Source of the DNA: an uncultured Eubacteriales bacterium
GTDB taxonomy: Bacteria > Bacillota > Clostridia > Oscillospirales > CAG-272
Direction: 5' to 3'
Length of the DNA: 31,553 bases
Assembly: GCA_900542425.1 (NCBI GenBank)
Contig: UQNQ01000020.1
Span: forward strand, 1 to 31,553
Below, one piece after another: positions 1-9,854 of the stretch. Position numbers and translations under genes: made by a program. The first letter of the stretch is position 1. The number at the start of each line of letters is the position of its first letter. The notes under the pieces are model-generated. The model was not told the origin of the DNA and did no database searches. It saw nothing but the letters and a program-made list of their open reading frames with translations.

Positions 1-114
1 GTCAGTTATCCGCCAAGTGATTGTGACGATACGGAACCACTTTCAAAATTCACCGATATCGAAATGTTATTTTCTCGTATGAGAGAATGGGCAGAAACAG
101 TTCCTTCCGACTAA
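1..114 (+). CDS. C-terminal end of an unidentified protein (partial)
   Basis: Frame 1 is open from the first base of the window to a TAA at 112-114. It gives 37 residues that end EWAETVPSD and include the stretch FTDIEMLFSRMREW. The fragment looks soluble and acidic, with no membrane segment or recognisable motif. The start lies outside the window, so no function can be given. It reads in the same direction as the glucan synthase gene but is separated from it by about 450 bp. That it is coding is inferred only from the open frame reaching the window edge. Confidence 0.45.
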   Translation, partial: VSYPPSDCDDTEPLSKFTDIEMLFSRMREWAETVPSD

Positions 115-566
115 AAAACAGGAATAGCATAAGAAAATAAAAGACAATACATAATTTTTGCTGCCGACACAGAATTCAAATCCGGCAGACAAATGGTGTG
201 CATAAAAAAGCTATGCACGTGAAAATTCCTTGGAAATCAAGAGCTTTTCGTTTTTTTCTAGATATTTTTGCATAATATTTTTTATTTGGAACAATTGCTG
301 ATGATTTATTATGTTTTGATGTTATCAAGTTACCGTTGACCGTTTAAATCCGTAATATTTTGAATCATAATCATGACATAACCGAATGCGTTTTTATAAA
401 CGGCGTTTTTTTTCATGAAAAAAGAACATCGCACAGCGCGGAACACACCGTACTGTGCATATTTTTTTCCTATAACGGCAAATAATAATAGGACAAAATC
501 AATTCTTTTCAAAGAATAAATTTGATTGTTTTTGCCGCGTATGCGTCGCGGAGAAACGGAGTGTTT
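115..566. other. AT-rich intergenic region with small hairpins
   Basis: No convincing gene is present in this gap of about 450 bp. It holds a 6-bp stem (CTGCCG 161-166 with CGGCAG 183-188), a 7-bp stem (GTGCATA 198-204 with TATGCAC 212-218), and a palindrome of T and A runs around CATG at 408-423. None has the shape of a known riboswitch that I recognise. A minus-strand open frame at 330-662 is low-complexity and basic and is not accepted as a gene. Confidence 0.5.
373..400 (+). promoter_or_regulatory. Candidate sigma-A promoter for the glucan synthase gene
   Basis: ATGACA (373-378) and TATAAA (395-400) are separated by 16 bp, each one mismatch from consensus. Transcription would start near 407 and leave a leader of about 160 nt before the ATG at 567. 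The region is very AT-rich, so chance matches are likely and the call is tentative. Confidence 0.3.
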
Positions 567-3500
567 ATGTCGGAATATCATACGGCGGCGGATAAATCTC
601 CGGTAAATTCTGAAAAACCGGAATGGGGAAAGACTACGGTATTTATAAGACGTGCCGCTCATCTTTGCCGGGAATTTTCCCGTTTGATCAACAGCGCGGA
701 AGGAGAAAATTCTGAAATTCTTTCGGATAATGGATATCGTATTTATACGGAACTTACCGCTTCTGTAAAAACGCTGCGGGAATATCGCAGGCTTCCTCTT
801 GATTCGGATAACAAACCGTTTCTCTATTCTCGCGTGATTTCGTATCTTGAGGAAAGCGATGAATTGCTGTCACAGAAGTCTCTTTGTGAGTTTTTATCCC
901 GATGCCAATCCGTCAAGACCTTTTATGACTCTGAACTTGTCCTTCTGCGTTCTTTTTTGACCATCGCTTTGGTATCTCTATATCAGAAAAACGCCAATGA
1001 CAGATATCTCGGAGAAGTAACAAGACTTGCAGACATCGATTTTGAATCCATATATTTCACATTTTCCGGTGTGGAAACAATTTTTCTTACAGAGACTGCC
1101 GGAATATATCTGCATTGTGATGTCAAAACCCGAAGACTGTACCATGAACGATTGCGTCTTTTTGCAAAGCGCGGAAAAAAAGATGAAATCGCTGCAGCGC
1201 GGGAGATCGTTGCTGCAGCAAATCAGCAAAATACCCATATCGGAGCGGTATTAAAACCGGTTCATGGTGCCGCGCCCAAGTTATATTTTTATTTTTTGAC
1301 CGTATTGACGGTTTCTTTAACGGCACTGTACATGGTTCTTTGCGGCGCGGGCTTTTTTTCGCTTGTTCTGATTCCGTTTGTTATTGTTCCGATTTACACT
1401 TTTTCCAAAGAATTTTTACCTCCGTTTTTTGCTGAAATCGGAGAAAAAACATTGCCGAAGCTTTCTTCCGGTACGGAATTTGAATCTGTAAAAACACTTG
1501 TTTCCGTGGCAACACTGCTGTTCGGCGAAGAAAAAGACAAAATAATTTTTGATAAAATCGAGGATTTTTATCTGACAAATCGCGGGGACAATATCCGTTT
1601 TGCCGTGCTTGGTGATCTTGGTGAATGCGAAAAAAGAACGTCGGACAAAGATGCGGGAATTATCGCTTATGCCAAAGATCGAATTGAAGCGTTAAATGCA
1701 AAATACGGGGATCATTTTGCGCTTTTTATTCGTGGCAGACGCCGTTCCGTCAGCGAAGACGCTTATATCGGATGGGAACGTAAGCGGGGCGGTGTACTTG
1801 AACTTTGCCGCTTTCTTCGGGGAATGGATACAAGCATTCGTGTTTTTTCCGGAAATCGTGATTTTTTATCCGGCGTAAAATATCTGATTACACTTGATGC
1901 GGACACCAATCTTTTTATCGGAGCCGTAAACGAGCTTGTAGGAGCCATGCTTCATCCGGAAAATCAACCGGTTGTTGACGAGAAAAGAAAGATTGTTGTA
2001 TCCGGTCACGCAGTTATTCAGCCGAGGATGATAACCTCGCTGGAATCTGCATCCAAATCTGCTTTTGCAAGATTGACCGGAGGTGCCGGTGGTTTGGATA
2101 TCTATGCAGGTACATCTTCGGATGTGTACCAGCAGGTATTTGACGAAGGAATTTTTTGCGGCAAAGGAATTCTTGATGTCGATGTATTTCTAAAAGTTTG
2201 CGACGGATTTTTTCAGAATGAACGAATTCTCAGCCATGACCTTGTTGAAGGAAACATGCTCCGTTCGGCGCTTGGCTCCGACATCGTGCTTTCCGACAGT
2301 ACGCCAAAAAATGCGCTCTCTTACTATACAAGAATGCACAGATGGTGCCGCGGCGATCTTCAGGTGATGCCTTATCTTGCAAAATATGTCCGGAATACGG
2401 ATGGCAAACGGATCCGAAATCCGATGTCGGGCTTATCCAAGTTCAAAATATTCGATAATTTTTTGCGAGGGCTCACGCCTCTTTTCGCGTTGCTTGCGAT
2501 ATTCTTTTCTTTTGCATTCGGACTTCATACGGCGGGGATTACTGCACTTTTTTCTTTCCTTTATATTCTTTCTCCTATCGTCACTCAGTTTTTTTCCGGC
2601 TTGTATTACCGCAATCTCGGAACGGCAGCAAGACGTTTTTATTCTGTCACGCTTCCGCATTTTCTTGATACGGTGGCATACGCTTTTTTCCGTGCGGGTT
2701 CTCTTGTTTATGAAGCATATCTGTTTACGGATGCTGCCATACGCACGCTTTACCGTTTTCTTGTCAGCCATCGGAATTTTTTAAATTGGACGACAGCCTC
2801 AGAAGGAGACAGCAAACGTCACGGCGGAATCGATGATTATATTTTGAAAATGTGGATATCCATAGCCGCCGGAATTGCTTTCTTATGTATACCGACAGCG
2901 TTTACTCATGTTATGGGACTTTTATGGCTTTTGTTTCCTTTTTCCATGTGGGGTCTTTCCCTTGAAAACAGGGAATATGTTTATGTTTCCGAAAAGGTAA
3001 AAGAAGAGCTTCTTGAATACACACATGCAGCATGGCTTTATTTTAGAGATTTTGTTGGAGAAGAAACAAATTTTCTTCCGCCTGACAACTATCAGATTTC
3101 GCCGGCGGAACGAGTTGCCATGCGTACGTCTCCGACCAATATCGGACTATATCTGCTTTCTGTTTTGGCTGCACGGGATTGTGACTTTATTACAAGTGAT
3201 GAGCTTTTTCGATATGCACAGGGAACCATGCGTTCGCTTTCACGAATGCTGACATGGAATGGACATTTCTATAATTGGTACGATATCCGCACGTTGGAGG
3301 TAATCGGGGAACCTTTCATATCCACGGTAGACAGCGGCAATTTTATCACCTCGCTTGTGGCGTTTTGCGAAGGCTTAAAAGAATATGTCGGGGAATATCC
3401 GGCACTGCTAGATTGTGTATATGCCTATGAAAAGCTGATACATGCGGCAGATTTCAGAGCGCTTTATGATCCTTACCGCAGACTTTTCAAAATCGGATAT

Positions 3501-6500
3501 GATGTAAAAACAGCAAAATTCAGCGATTCCTGCTATGATACGTTTATGAGCGAGGCACGAACGGCAAGTTATTTTGCAACGGCAACGCTTGCTGTTCCGC
3601 GTGAACATTACTTTACCATGTCCCGCAAAGTGATTTCTTCGGGCGGAGAAATCGGCATTGCTTCCTGGAGCGGGACGGCGTTCGAATATTTTATGCCGTC
3701 GCTTCTTTTGCCGACAGCGAAAAATTCATTATCCGACGAAGCACTTGCCTTTGCCTATAAGATGCAGCGGCGGGCAGGGATTTCCAAAGAAGCACGCGGG
3801 CATCACCAAACGGTTTTCGGAATTTCTGAGAGCGGATATTTCGGTTTTGACTATGAGATGAATTATCAGTACCGTGCGTTCGGCGTTGACAAACTTGCAT
3901 TAGACCCGCGCATTACGGGAAGCGCTGTCATATCTCCCTATTCCAGTTTTTTGATGCTGGAGCGAGATCCCCTGCATATTGCAGGAAATTTACGGCGGCT
4001 TCGTACGCTTGGCGCATATGGAAAATATGGATTTTATGAAGCAATTGACTTTGATGCGTCTCGTGTAGGCGGAGGATACGCTATTATCCGAAGCTACATG
4101 GCACATCATCTCGGAATGAGTATTGTTGCCGGAATCAATGCGGCGCGAGGCGGTATTTTCCGCGAACGTTTCATGCGTTCGCCGGTGATGCGTGCATCCC
4201 GTGAACTGCTATCGGAAAAAATACCGGTTTCCGCACGTAGCTGCTCTACAAAAAAACGAATGAAAATGCCGGAACCTGCGCCGCGTTTTGTTGGAGCAGA
4301 AACAAAAGATGTTCCGAAATATGAATACAATCTGATTTATCCGGAAATCCACCTTTTATCCAACAACAAAACAAAGATCATTGCATCTTCCTCCGGACAT
4401 ATCGAACTTTCCGACGGATCGGATATTCTTTGTGTTTCCGATTTTGACCGGTACTCCTTAGGAGATGGGCTTCGCGTCTATGCTGAGATTGACGGACGCA
4501 TATTTTCTGCATTTTCTCTTTCTGAGGAACCGGATGGCTTTATAGGCAAATTCGATTTTGTAATGAAATCGGATCAGATCGAATATATCTCCTACCATTC
4601 CGACGGAAAACGGAATTATGAGTTTCGAGTTCGTTTTTCCGTTTACCCCGACAGGGAAATCTATGAGATTTCATGTGTTTTAAACGGAAATTTTCGCCGT
4701 GCGCATGCTTTTCTGTATTTTCAGCCGGTAATGGACAAGCGGAATCATTTTGAATCTCATAAAAGCTTTTCTAACCTGTTTATCGAAAGCAAATATTATC
4801 CGGATGAGAAAGTACTTGTATTTGCAAGACGGCCGAGAAATGATAAAAAACCTGAAAAGCTGATTGGCATTACCGTTTCTCCGGGATTGGAAGAAGGCAG
4901 TTTCGACTCGATGAGAGATAAGCTTCTTCCGCTTATGCCCTTGGAAAGAAATTATGCTGCGCTTGCCGGAATGCCGCTTTCCAATTCGGTGGGAGCGGTC
5001 ATTATCCCGGCTTGTGCGATGCGCAGTGCGCCGCTCGGTGCAAAAAGAGGAAGAGCATCTTTTTATATCGGATATTCGACCGATCCCGATGACCTGCTGT
5101 ATGTATTGACAAAATGTCGAGAAAAGGATGCTTCTCTTTCTCTCAAATATGCAATGGGTGATATTTTGAATCTTCAATACTGTTCCGCAGGACTGAGTCG
5201 AAGCGCGACCTCTTTGGAGCGGTTTATTTTGAGAGGAATGGTCTTTGGCGCTCCTTCCGGACAATCTCAGGACGAGACAGATATCAGTATCGATAAAAAT
5301 TGTTTATGGAAACATTCGATTTCCGGAGAAAACAAAATTGTGCTTGCAAAAATCACCTCGGATCATGAAGAGCAGAAAAAACGCCTTTTTGATTTGATTC
5401 GTCTGTTCAAATATATGTGTATCCGCGGGATTCGGTATGACTTTGTTATTTTATATTCAGAAAACGATCATTATCATGCACCGTGCGGCAAGGCGATTGA
5501 TGCTATGATTCGGCGGGCAGGATGTGAAAATTTTGTTTCTTGGACAGGCGGAATTTATATCATTGCGTCGGCGTCAATTGACGCATCTGAATGCTTGTCC
5601 CTTGAGAAGCTTTCGTGTGCGGTATTCGATCTTTCCGTACCGCTTGAAGTAACGGCGGGAACCAATCAATTCTTTGTTCCGGTATCTTATGAAACGACAC
5701 GGATTTTAAAGAGAGGAATCCTCTCTGAAATTCGTGAGGTGGCGCCGCCGGCAATTCCTTCTGTCGCAGATGTAAAGGGAGGATTCTTCCATGAAAACGG
5801 TTTTGTCATGGAAAAGCCTCATGGGCGGGTTCCTTGGGCTCATATCGTAGCCTCAGAAAACTTCGGAACGGTGATAACAGAAAATTCACTTGGATTTTCT
5901 TTTGTCCGCAATGCCGGAATGAAAAAGCTCACGCCGCATGACGCCGATAATATGCGGGAGGATTCCGGAGAACGCTTAATCCTTCGTATTTTTGACCGCT
6001 TCGACGCAGAGCGATATGAGGATTATGATCTTGTCGCCTCATCGAAGTATGTAAATTATGCGTTTGGCTATGCGGAATATACCGGTCAAGTAGAGGGCAT
6101 TTGGTATCGGGTGACGGTAAGCGTTATAGGGAAGCATGATATGAAAAAAATTTCCGTGCGGCTGGAATCTGGAAGCATGGAATCCATGCGTGCCTCTGTA
6201 TGCTATCTCGTCAGGCCCTGTATAGGTGAACGTCGAGATCCACCGAGGCTTTACCGTTTCCGCAAGGATGACAGAATGATTCATATGATACGTTTGACCG
6301 ACGGCGGAATGGGACGAGGAAGAATTGCCGTCATAGCGCCAGATGCATCAGAACTTTACACGAATTACACCGCATTTTTATGTGCCGGAAAGCTGTTTGA
6401 CGGTGTATCGGACTGCGCTGTTCTTTCTGTGGACCTTACCCAAGGAGGTTCGTTTGAAACTGCTTTTTATCTTGCGTCATATTTTTCGGAACGTCAGCTT

Positions 6501-8072
6501 TCCTATTTGAAACAGCTTTGCTTTTCAGGAAACTGTGAGGCCGGCGGAATACAGAAGGATTGCATGCACAAAATATGGGTAAAAACCAAGGATCCTTTGT
6601 TTGATGAGATTGTCAACAAATGGGCGCTCTATCAAACGCTGTATGCAAGAATTTATGCTCGCTGCGGTTTTTATCAGGTGAGCGGGGCGTATGGATTCAG
6701 AGATCAGCTTCAGGATGCGCTGTCTCTGATTCCCGTCTTGCCCCAGACGGCAAGCGTGCTGATTCTACGAGCTGCAGCGCATCAGTATGAAGACGGAAGT
6801 GTCCAGCATTGGTGGCATCCCGGTACGGGAATGGGGATTATGACACGCTGCTCTGATGATTTCCTTTGGCTTCCGTATGTGACCTTAGAATATGTAAGAA
6901 TAACAGGGGACTTGGGTATCCTCGACAAGAAAATTGACTATCTGCATTCCGCTCCGCTTGCCAAAGACGAGGATGAGCGTTATGAAAAGGCGGAAAAAGG
7001 ACACGTGCGCGAATCCTTGCTTTTCCACCTTATCCGTGCGGCGGAAAACGGAATGAAAACAGGTCCCCATGGTTTACCGCTCTTCGGAAGCTGCGATTGG
7101 AACGACGGAATGAATCTGGTTGGAAAAGCCGGCAGGGGTGAGAGTGTATGGCTTGCCTTTTTCACAGTTCTTGTTCTTCATCGGATGATTCCGATTTTGA
7201 GGATGCGCGGCATGGAAGAGCTTTGTTCACGGTATGAATCCAAAATGGAAGAGTTGCTTTCCGCTGTGGAATCCCATGCCTTTGACGGTGCGTGGTATCT
7301 TCGCGGTTTTTATGATGACGGCACGGTGCTCGGCGGGAATGAAAGAGAAGACTGCAAAATCGATGCCATTGCTCAGTCTTTTGCTATGATAACCGCAGAT
7401 GAACAGTCCCTTGATAAAAGCCATGCAAGAAAGGCAATGCAGGCAGTATATGATATCCTTTTTGATAAAAAGAACAAACTTGTCCGACTGCTTTATCCGC
7501 CTTTTGATAAGGATACGCAGTCTCCGGGATATATCAAGGGATATGTGCCGGGAATCAGGGAAAACGGAGGACAATATACCCATGCAGCGGTTTGGACCGC
7601 CCTTGGTTTTTTTGCGGGAGGGGAAAATGACAAAGGTGCAGAAATTTTATTTGCCATCAATCCCGCGCTTCATGGGGCAGATGAGGAGCTTGCAAAGCAA
7701 TATAAGGTGGAACCGTATGTTTTGGCGGGAGACGTATACGCCAATCCGGCTCATATGGGGCGCGGTGGCTGGAGCTGGTACACCGGATCTGCGGCTTGGT
7801 ATCGCAAAGTAGCCATGGAAGTGCTTTGCGGATATACGGAGCGGCAAGATGGCTTCTCTCTGTGTCCTCATATGTCCGCTCATTTTTCAGAATTTTCTCT
7901 TACCGTTTCCAAAGCGGAAACGGAATACAGGATTACGGTTTGTATGGGGAAAAAATTTCTGAGCGTTGATGGAGTCCCTATCGCCGTTCATGATATGAAA
8001 ACTTATCAGTTCCCGTTTGATGGCGGAAGACATGAGGTTATTTTTCATGTGGAACCGGAACAGGAAAAATAA
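567..8072 (+). CDS. Cyclic beta-1,2-glucan synthase-like protein (GT84 / GH189-like / GH94)
   Basis: A 2,501-residue multidomain membrane enzyme predicted to polymerise UDP-glucose into beta-1,2-glucan, cyclise it and trim it. Membrane segments lie near residues 240-285, 630-690 and 760-800. The processive glycosyltransferase part has LDADTNL near 442, SHDLVEG near 555 and the Q/RxxRW-type motif RMHRWCRGDLQ near 589. A glycoamylase-like (now GH189) region follows, with WSGTAFEYFMPS near 1031. The C-terminal GH94 phosphorylase-like module has HQYEDGSVQHWWHP near 2071 and SCDWNDGMN near 2174, with the DWNDG aspartate expected as general acid. ATG 567 is chosen because GGAG (558-561) sits 5 nt upstream; an in-frame TTG at 522 has no such site. 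Proteobacterial Cgs/NdvB proteins are longer, about 2,800 residues or more, so this version is shortened. Family confidence is high; the cyclic product is inferred. Confidence 0.9.
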   Translation: MSEYHTAADKSPVNSEKPEWGKTTVFIRRAAHLCREFSRLINSAEGENSEILSDNGYRIYTELTASVKTLREYRRLPLDSDNKPFLYSRVISYLEESDELLSQKSLCEFLSRCQSVKTFYDSELVLLRSFLTIALVSLYQKNANDRYLGEVTRLADIDFESIYFTFSGVETIFLTETAGIYLHCDVKTRRLYHERLRLFAKRGKKDEIAAAREIVAAANQQNTHIGAVLKPVHGAAPKLYFYFLTVLTVSLTALYMVLCGAGFFSLVLIPFVIVPIYTFSKEFLPPFFAEIGEKTLPKLSSGTEFESVKTLVSVATLLFGEEKDKIIFDKIEDFYLTNRGDNIRFAVLGDLGECEKRTSDKDAGIIAYAKDRIEALNAKYGDHFALFIRGRRRSVSEDAYIGWERKRGGVLELCRFLRGMDTSIRVFSGNRDFLSGVKYLITLDADTNLFIGAVNELVGAMLHPENQPVVDEKRKIVVSGHAVIQPRMITSLESASKSAFARLTGGAGGLDIYAGTSSDVYQQVFDEGIFCGKGILDVDVFLKVCDGFFQNERILSHDLVEGNMLRSALGSDIVLSDSTPKNALSYYTRMHRWCRGDLQVMPYLAKYVRNTDGKRIRNPMSGLSKFKIFDNFLRGLTPLFALLAIFFSFAFGLHTAGITALFSFLYILSPIVTQFFSGLYYRNLGTAARRFYSVTLPHFLDTVAYAFFRAGSLVYEAYLFTDAAIRTLYRFLVSHRNFLNWTTASEGDSKRHGGIDDYILKMWISIAAGIAFLCIPTAFTHVMGLLWLLFPFSMWGLSLENREYVYVSEKVKEELLEYTHAAWLYFRDFVGEETNFLPPDNYQISPAERVAMRTSPTNIGLYLLSVLAARDCDFITSDELFRYAQGTMRSLSRMLTWNGHFYNWYDIRTLEVIGEPFISTVDSGNFITSLVAFCEGLKEYVGEYPALLDCVYAYEKLIHAADFRALYDPYRRLFKIGYDVKTAKFSDSCYDTFMSEARTASYFATATLAVPREHYFTMSRKVISSGGEIGIASWSGTAFEYFMPSLLLPTAKNSLSDEALAFAYKMQRRAGISKEARGHHQTVFGISESGYFGFDYEMNYQYRAFGVDKLALDPRITGSAVISPYSSFLMLERDPLHIAGNLRRLRTLGAYGKYGFYEAIDFDASRVGGGYAIIRSYMAHHLGMSIVAGINAARGGIFRERFMRSPVMRASRELLSEKIPVSARSCSTKKRMKMPEPAPRFVGAETKDVPKYEYNLIYPEIHLLSNNKTKIIASSSGHIELSDGSDILCVSDFDRYSLGDGLRVYAEIDGRIFSAFSLSEEPDGFIGKFDFVMKSDQIEYISYHSDGKRNYEFRVRFSVYPDREIYEISCVLNGNFRRAHAFLYFQPVMDKRNHFESHKSFSNLFIESKYYPDEKVLVFARRPRNDKKPEKLIGITVSPGLEEGSFDSMRDKLLPLMPLERNYAALAGMPLSNSVGAVIIPACAMRSAPLGAKRGRASFYIGYSTDPDDLLYVLTKCREKDASLSLKYAMGDILNLQYCSAGLSRSATSLERFILRGMVFGAPSGQSQDETDISIDKNCLWKHSISGENKIVLAKITSDHEEQKKRLFDLIRLFKYMCIRGIRYDFVILYSENDHYHAPCGKAIDAMIRRAGCENFVSWTGGIYIIASASIDASECLSLEKLSCAVFDLSVPLEVTAGTNQFFVPVSYETTRILKRGILSEIREVAPPAIPSVADVKGGFFHENGFVMEKPHGRVPWAHIVASENFGTVITENSLGFSFVRNAGMKKLTPHDADNMREDSGERLILRIFDRFDAERYEDYDLVASSKYVNYAFGYAEYTGQVEGIWYRVTVSVIGKHDMKKISVRLESGSMESMRASVCYLVRPCIGERRDPPRLYRFRKDDRMIHMIRLTDGGMGRGRIAVIAPDASELYTNYTAFLCAGKLFDGVSDCAVLSVDLTQGGSFETAFYLASYFSERQLSYLKQLCFSGNCEAGGIQKDCMHKIWVKTKDPLFDEIVNKWALYQTLYARIYARCGFYQVSGAYGFRDQLQDALSLIPVLPQTASVLILRAAAHQYEDGSVQHWWHPGTGMGIMTRCSDDFLWLPYVTLEYVRITGDLGILDKKIDYLHSAPLAKDEDERYEKAEKGHVRESLLFHLIRAAENGMKTGPHGLPLFGSCDWNDGMNLVGKAGRGESVWLAFFTVLVLHRMIPILRMRGMEELCSRYESKMEELLSAVESHAFDGAWYLRGFYDDGTVLGGNEREDCKIDAIAQSFAMITADEQSLDKSHARKAMQAVYDILFDKKNKLVRLLYPPFDKDTQSPGYIKGYVPGIRENGGQYTHAAVWTALGFFAGGENDKGAEILFAINPALHGADEELAKQYKVEPYVLAGDVYANPAHMGRGGWSWYTGSAAWYRKVAMEVLCGYTERQDGFSLCPHMSAHFSEFSLTVSKAETEYRITVCMGKKFLSVDGVPIAVHDMKTYQFPFDGGRHEVIFHVEPEQEK

Positions 8073-8114
8073 GAATTCCGTTTTTTCATGAATGGTTAAC
8101 AGTAAGTCATCTGT

Positions 8115-8157
8115 AAAGTGAACTTGTCTTGTTTTACTTGACAGGTTCACTTTTTTA
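8115..8157 (+). terminator. Rho-independent terminator after the glucan synthase gene
   Basis: A 13-bp stem with one G-U pair (AAGTGAACTTGTC 8116-8128 with GACAGGTTCACTT 8140-8152) has an 11-nt loop and is followed by a T run to 8156. It separates the glucan synthase from the next promoter. Confidence 0.85.
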
Positions 8158-8216
8158 TAGCTGTTATTTTGTGTATCATGCAGCAATTTTGTTTTTCCAA
8201 TCTGTTTTTATATGGA

Positions 8217-8245
8217 TTGATTTTTATGCAGGTATATGCTATAAT
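8217..8245 (+). promoter_or_regulatory. Sigma-A promoter, extended -10, for the GT-C/GT2 operon
   Basis: TTGATT (8217-8222), a 17-bp spacer and TATAAT (8240-8245), with an extended TGC just before the -10. Predicted transcription start is near 8252, about 43 nt before the chosen start codon at 8295. In-frame upstream starts would lie before the transcript start. Confidence 0.8.
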
Positions 8246-8294
8246 CTTAATAAATCTCGGTTTTTATGTGATTGAACGCGTAAAGGAGACTGTT

Positions 8295-9854
8295 ATGAAC
8301 GCCATGCCAAAAGCAGAACATATCACGCGACAGGTCGGGAAAGCTGTTGTTGCGATCATTTGTATTCTGATGTTTGTCATCCTATTGTATCTCAGCGTTA
8401 TTAGTTTGATTGTCACCTGTGACATGAATCGGAACAACGGTATGCTGGAAAATATTGATTACCGAATTGACAATGTAGCTATCAATCTTGCAACACTTGC
8501 CATCGGCTTGATTTTTTTCTTTTTCATTCGTAAACCGCTGAAAAAAATTCCTTCCTTGTGGTTTGGAATTGTACTGGTTATTCTTGTTCTGAGCTTTGGT
8601 ATTGTATGGGTTTTTTCCGCTCAGTCCGCACCGACATTTGATTCCTTTCGGGTTACGGACTCTGCTTACAAAGCTTCAATAGGAGATTATTCGGGGATTG
8701 ATTCCGATTATTTCCGCTTTTATCCTTTTCAGCTGGGCTATGTTTTGTTCAATGAATTTTGGATCTGGGCGCTGAAGCTGTCTAATAATTTCCTTGCTCT
8801 TGAAATCCTGAACGTGATTTTTCTGGCAATTTCCTATATCGCTATTTTGATGAGTGTATCACAGATTTTCCGGAATGATGAAATGGTAAAATTAACAGCA
8901 ATTCTGCTTGCAGGATGCCTTCCCGCCGTTCTTTTCTGTACATTTTTATACGGAAATATACCGGGGTTTGCTTTTGCCATGCTGGCGGTGCTGACATTTT
9001 TACTGTTCCTTGAGCGGAACAAATGGTACTGGGGTGTCCTGTCGGCTCTTTCTCTTGGAATATCGATTTGTATTAAGCTGAATAATCTTATCTTTTTTGT
9101 AGCAATTTTTATTATCGGAGTTGTATCCGTTATCCGCACAAAGAAAGAACTTTTTTTGCGGATCGGATATCTTGCGCTTGCCGCCGCTATGGCATTGGGA
9201 CTGAAGCTTATACCTGTTGCAGTATATGAAAATCGAATTGGAGCAGATTTAGGAGAGGGAATCCCCATGATCTCATGGGCTGCGATGGGGCTTTCTGAAT
9301 CTTCCATTGAGTGCGGATGGTATTCTGAACAGTATACAGTCGGCAATTTTATCGATCATGATATGGATGCCGATGCCGCCGCAGAAGAATCCTTTTGTAC
9401 CATCAAGGAACGGCTTGGGATTTTTCTTAGGAAACCCGGCTATGCAGTTGAATTTTTCTTCTGTAAAACGGCAAGTCAATGGAATGAGCCGAGCTATCAA
9501 AGCCTCTGGACAAATCAAGTTAGAGATCACTACGGGGCGATTGGGCCGATGGCTTATTGGATGCTGAATGACGGCGAGTATACGGTAAAATCCTATATGA
9601 ATTTATATCAGCAATTTATTTTTGTGGGCGCGCTTGTCGCTGCATTTTTCTGCTTAAAGAAAAAAGAAACTGCTCCGGCGTTGTTGCTTTTGATCATTCT
9701 CGGCGGTTTTTCCTATCATCTGTTTTTTGAGGCAAAATCACAGTATGCGCTCACATACTTTATTTTAATGGTTCCGCTTGCCGCTTATGGAGTACAGCAG
9801 CTTGCGGAGAAGGCTGATATACTGATTTCCAAAAGAAAGGAAAAGAAAACATGA
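8295..9854 (+). CDS. Polytopic membrane protein, GT-C (GT39-like) glycosyltransferase candidate
   Basis: A 519-residue integral membrane protein with roughly ten hydrophobic segments, the first near residues 15-40. After the second or third helix there is an acidic, aromatic stretch (TDSAYKASIGDYSGIDSDYF, then YPFQLGYVLF), which resembles the large first loop of GT-C/PMT-type transferases that use polyprenyl-phosphate sugars. ATG 8295 is chosen because AAAGGAG (8282-8288) lies 6 nt upstream and the promoter lies at 8217-8245. Its TGA overlaps the ATG of the GT2 gene (ATGA at 9851-9854), so the two are co-transcribed and probably translationally coupled. The GT2 partner would charge undecaprenyl phosphate and this protein would transfer the sugar to an envelope acceptor. 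That role is inferred from context; the acceptor is unknown and the family call is moderate. Confidence 0.65.
   Translation: MNAMPKAEHITRQVGKAVVAIICILMFVILLYLSVISLIVTCDMNRNNGMLENIDYRIDNVAINLATLAIGLIFFFFIRKPLKKIPSLWFGIVLVILVLSFGIVWVFSAQSAPTFDSFRVTDSAYKASIGDYSGIDSDYFRFYPFQLGYVLFNEFWIWALKLSNNFLALEILNVIFLAISYIAILMSVSQIFRNDEMVKLTAILLAGCLPAVLFCTFLYGNIPGFAFAMLAVLTFLLFLERNKWYWGVLSALSLGISICIKLNNLIFFVAIFIIGVVSVIRTKKELFLRIGYLALAAAMALGLKLIPVAVYENRIGADLGEGIPMISWAAMGLSESSIECGWYSEQYTVGNFIDHDMDADAAAEESFCTIKERLGIFLRKPGYAVEFFFCKTASQWNEPSYQSLWTNQVRDHYGAIGPMAYWMLNDGEYTVKSYMNLYQQFIFVGALVAAFFCLKKKETAPALLLLIILGGFSYHLFFEAKSQYALTYFILMVPLAAYGVQQLAEKADILISKRKEKKT

Noticed and set aside
522..566. Fifteen-codon N-terminal extension of the glucan synthase from a TTG start
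   Set aside because: No ribosome binding site precedes it, whereas GGAG lies 5 nt before ATG 567.
330..662. Minus-strand open frame of 110 codons upstream of the glucan synthase
   Set aside because: Low-complexity Arg/Phe/Tyr-rich product that overlaps the start of the real gene; no ribosome binding site noticed.
4680..5264. Minus-strand open frame of 194 codons inside the glucan synthase gene
   Set aside because: Basic, Ser/Arg/Ile-rich shadow product opposite a clearly conserved coding region, without start context or motifs.
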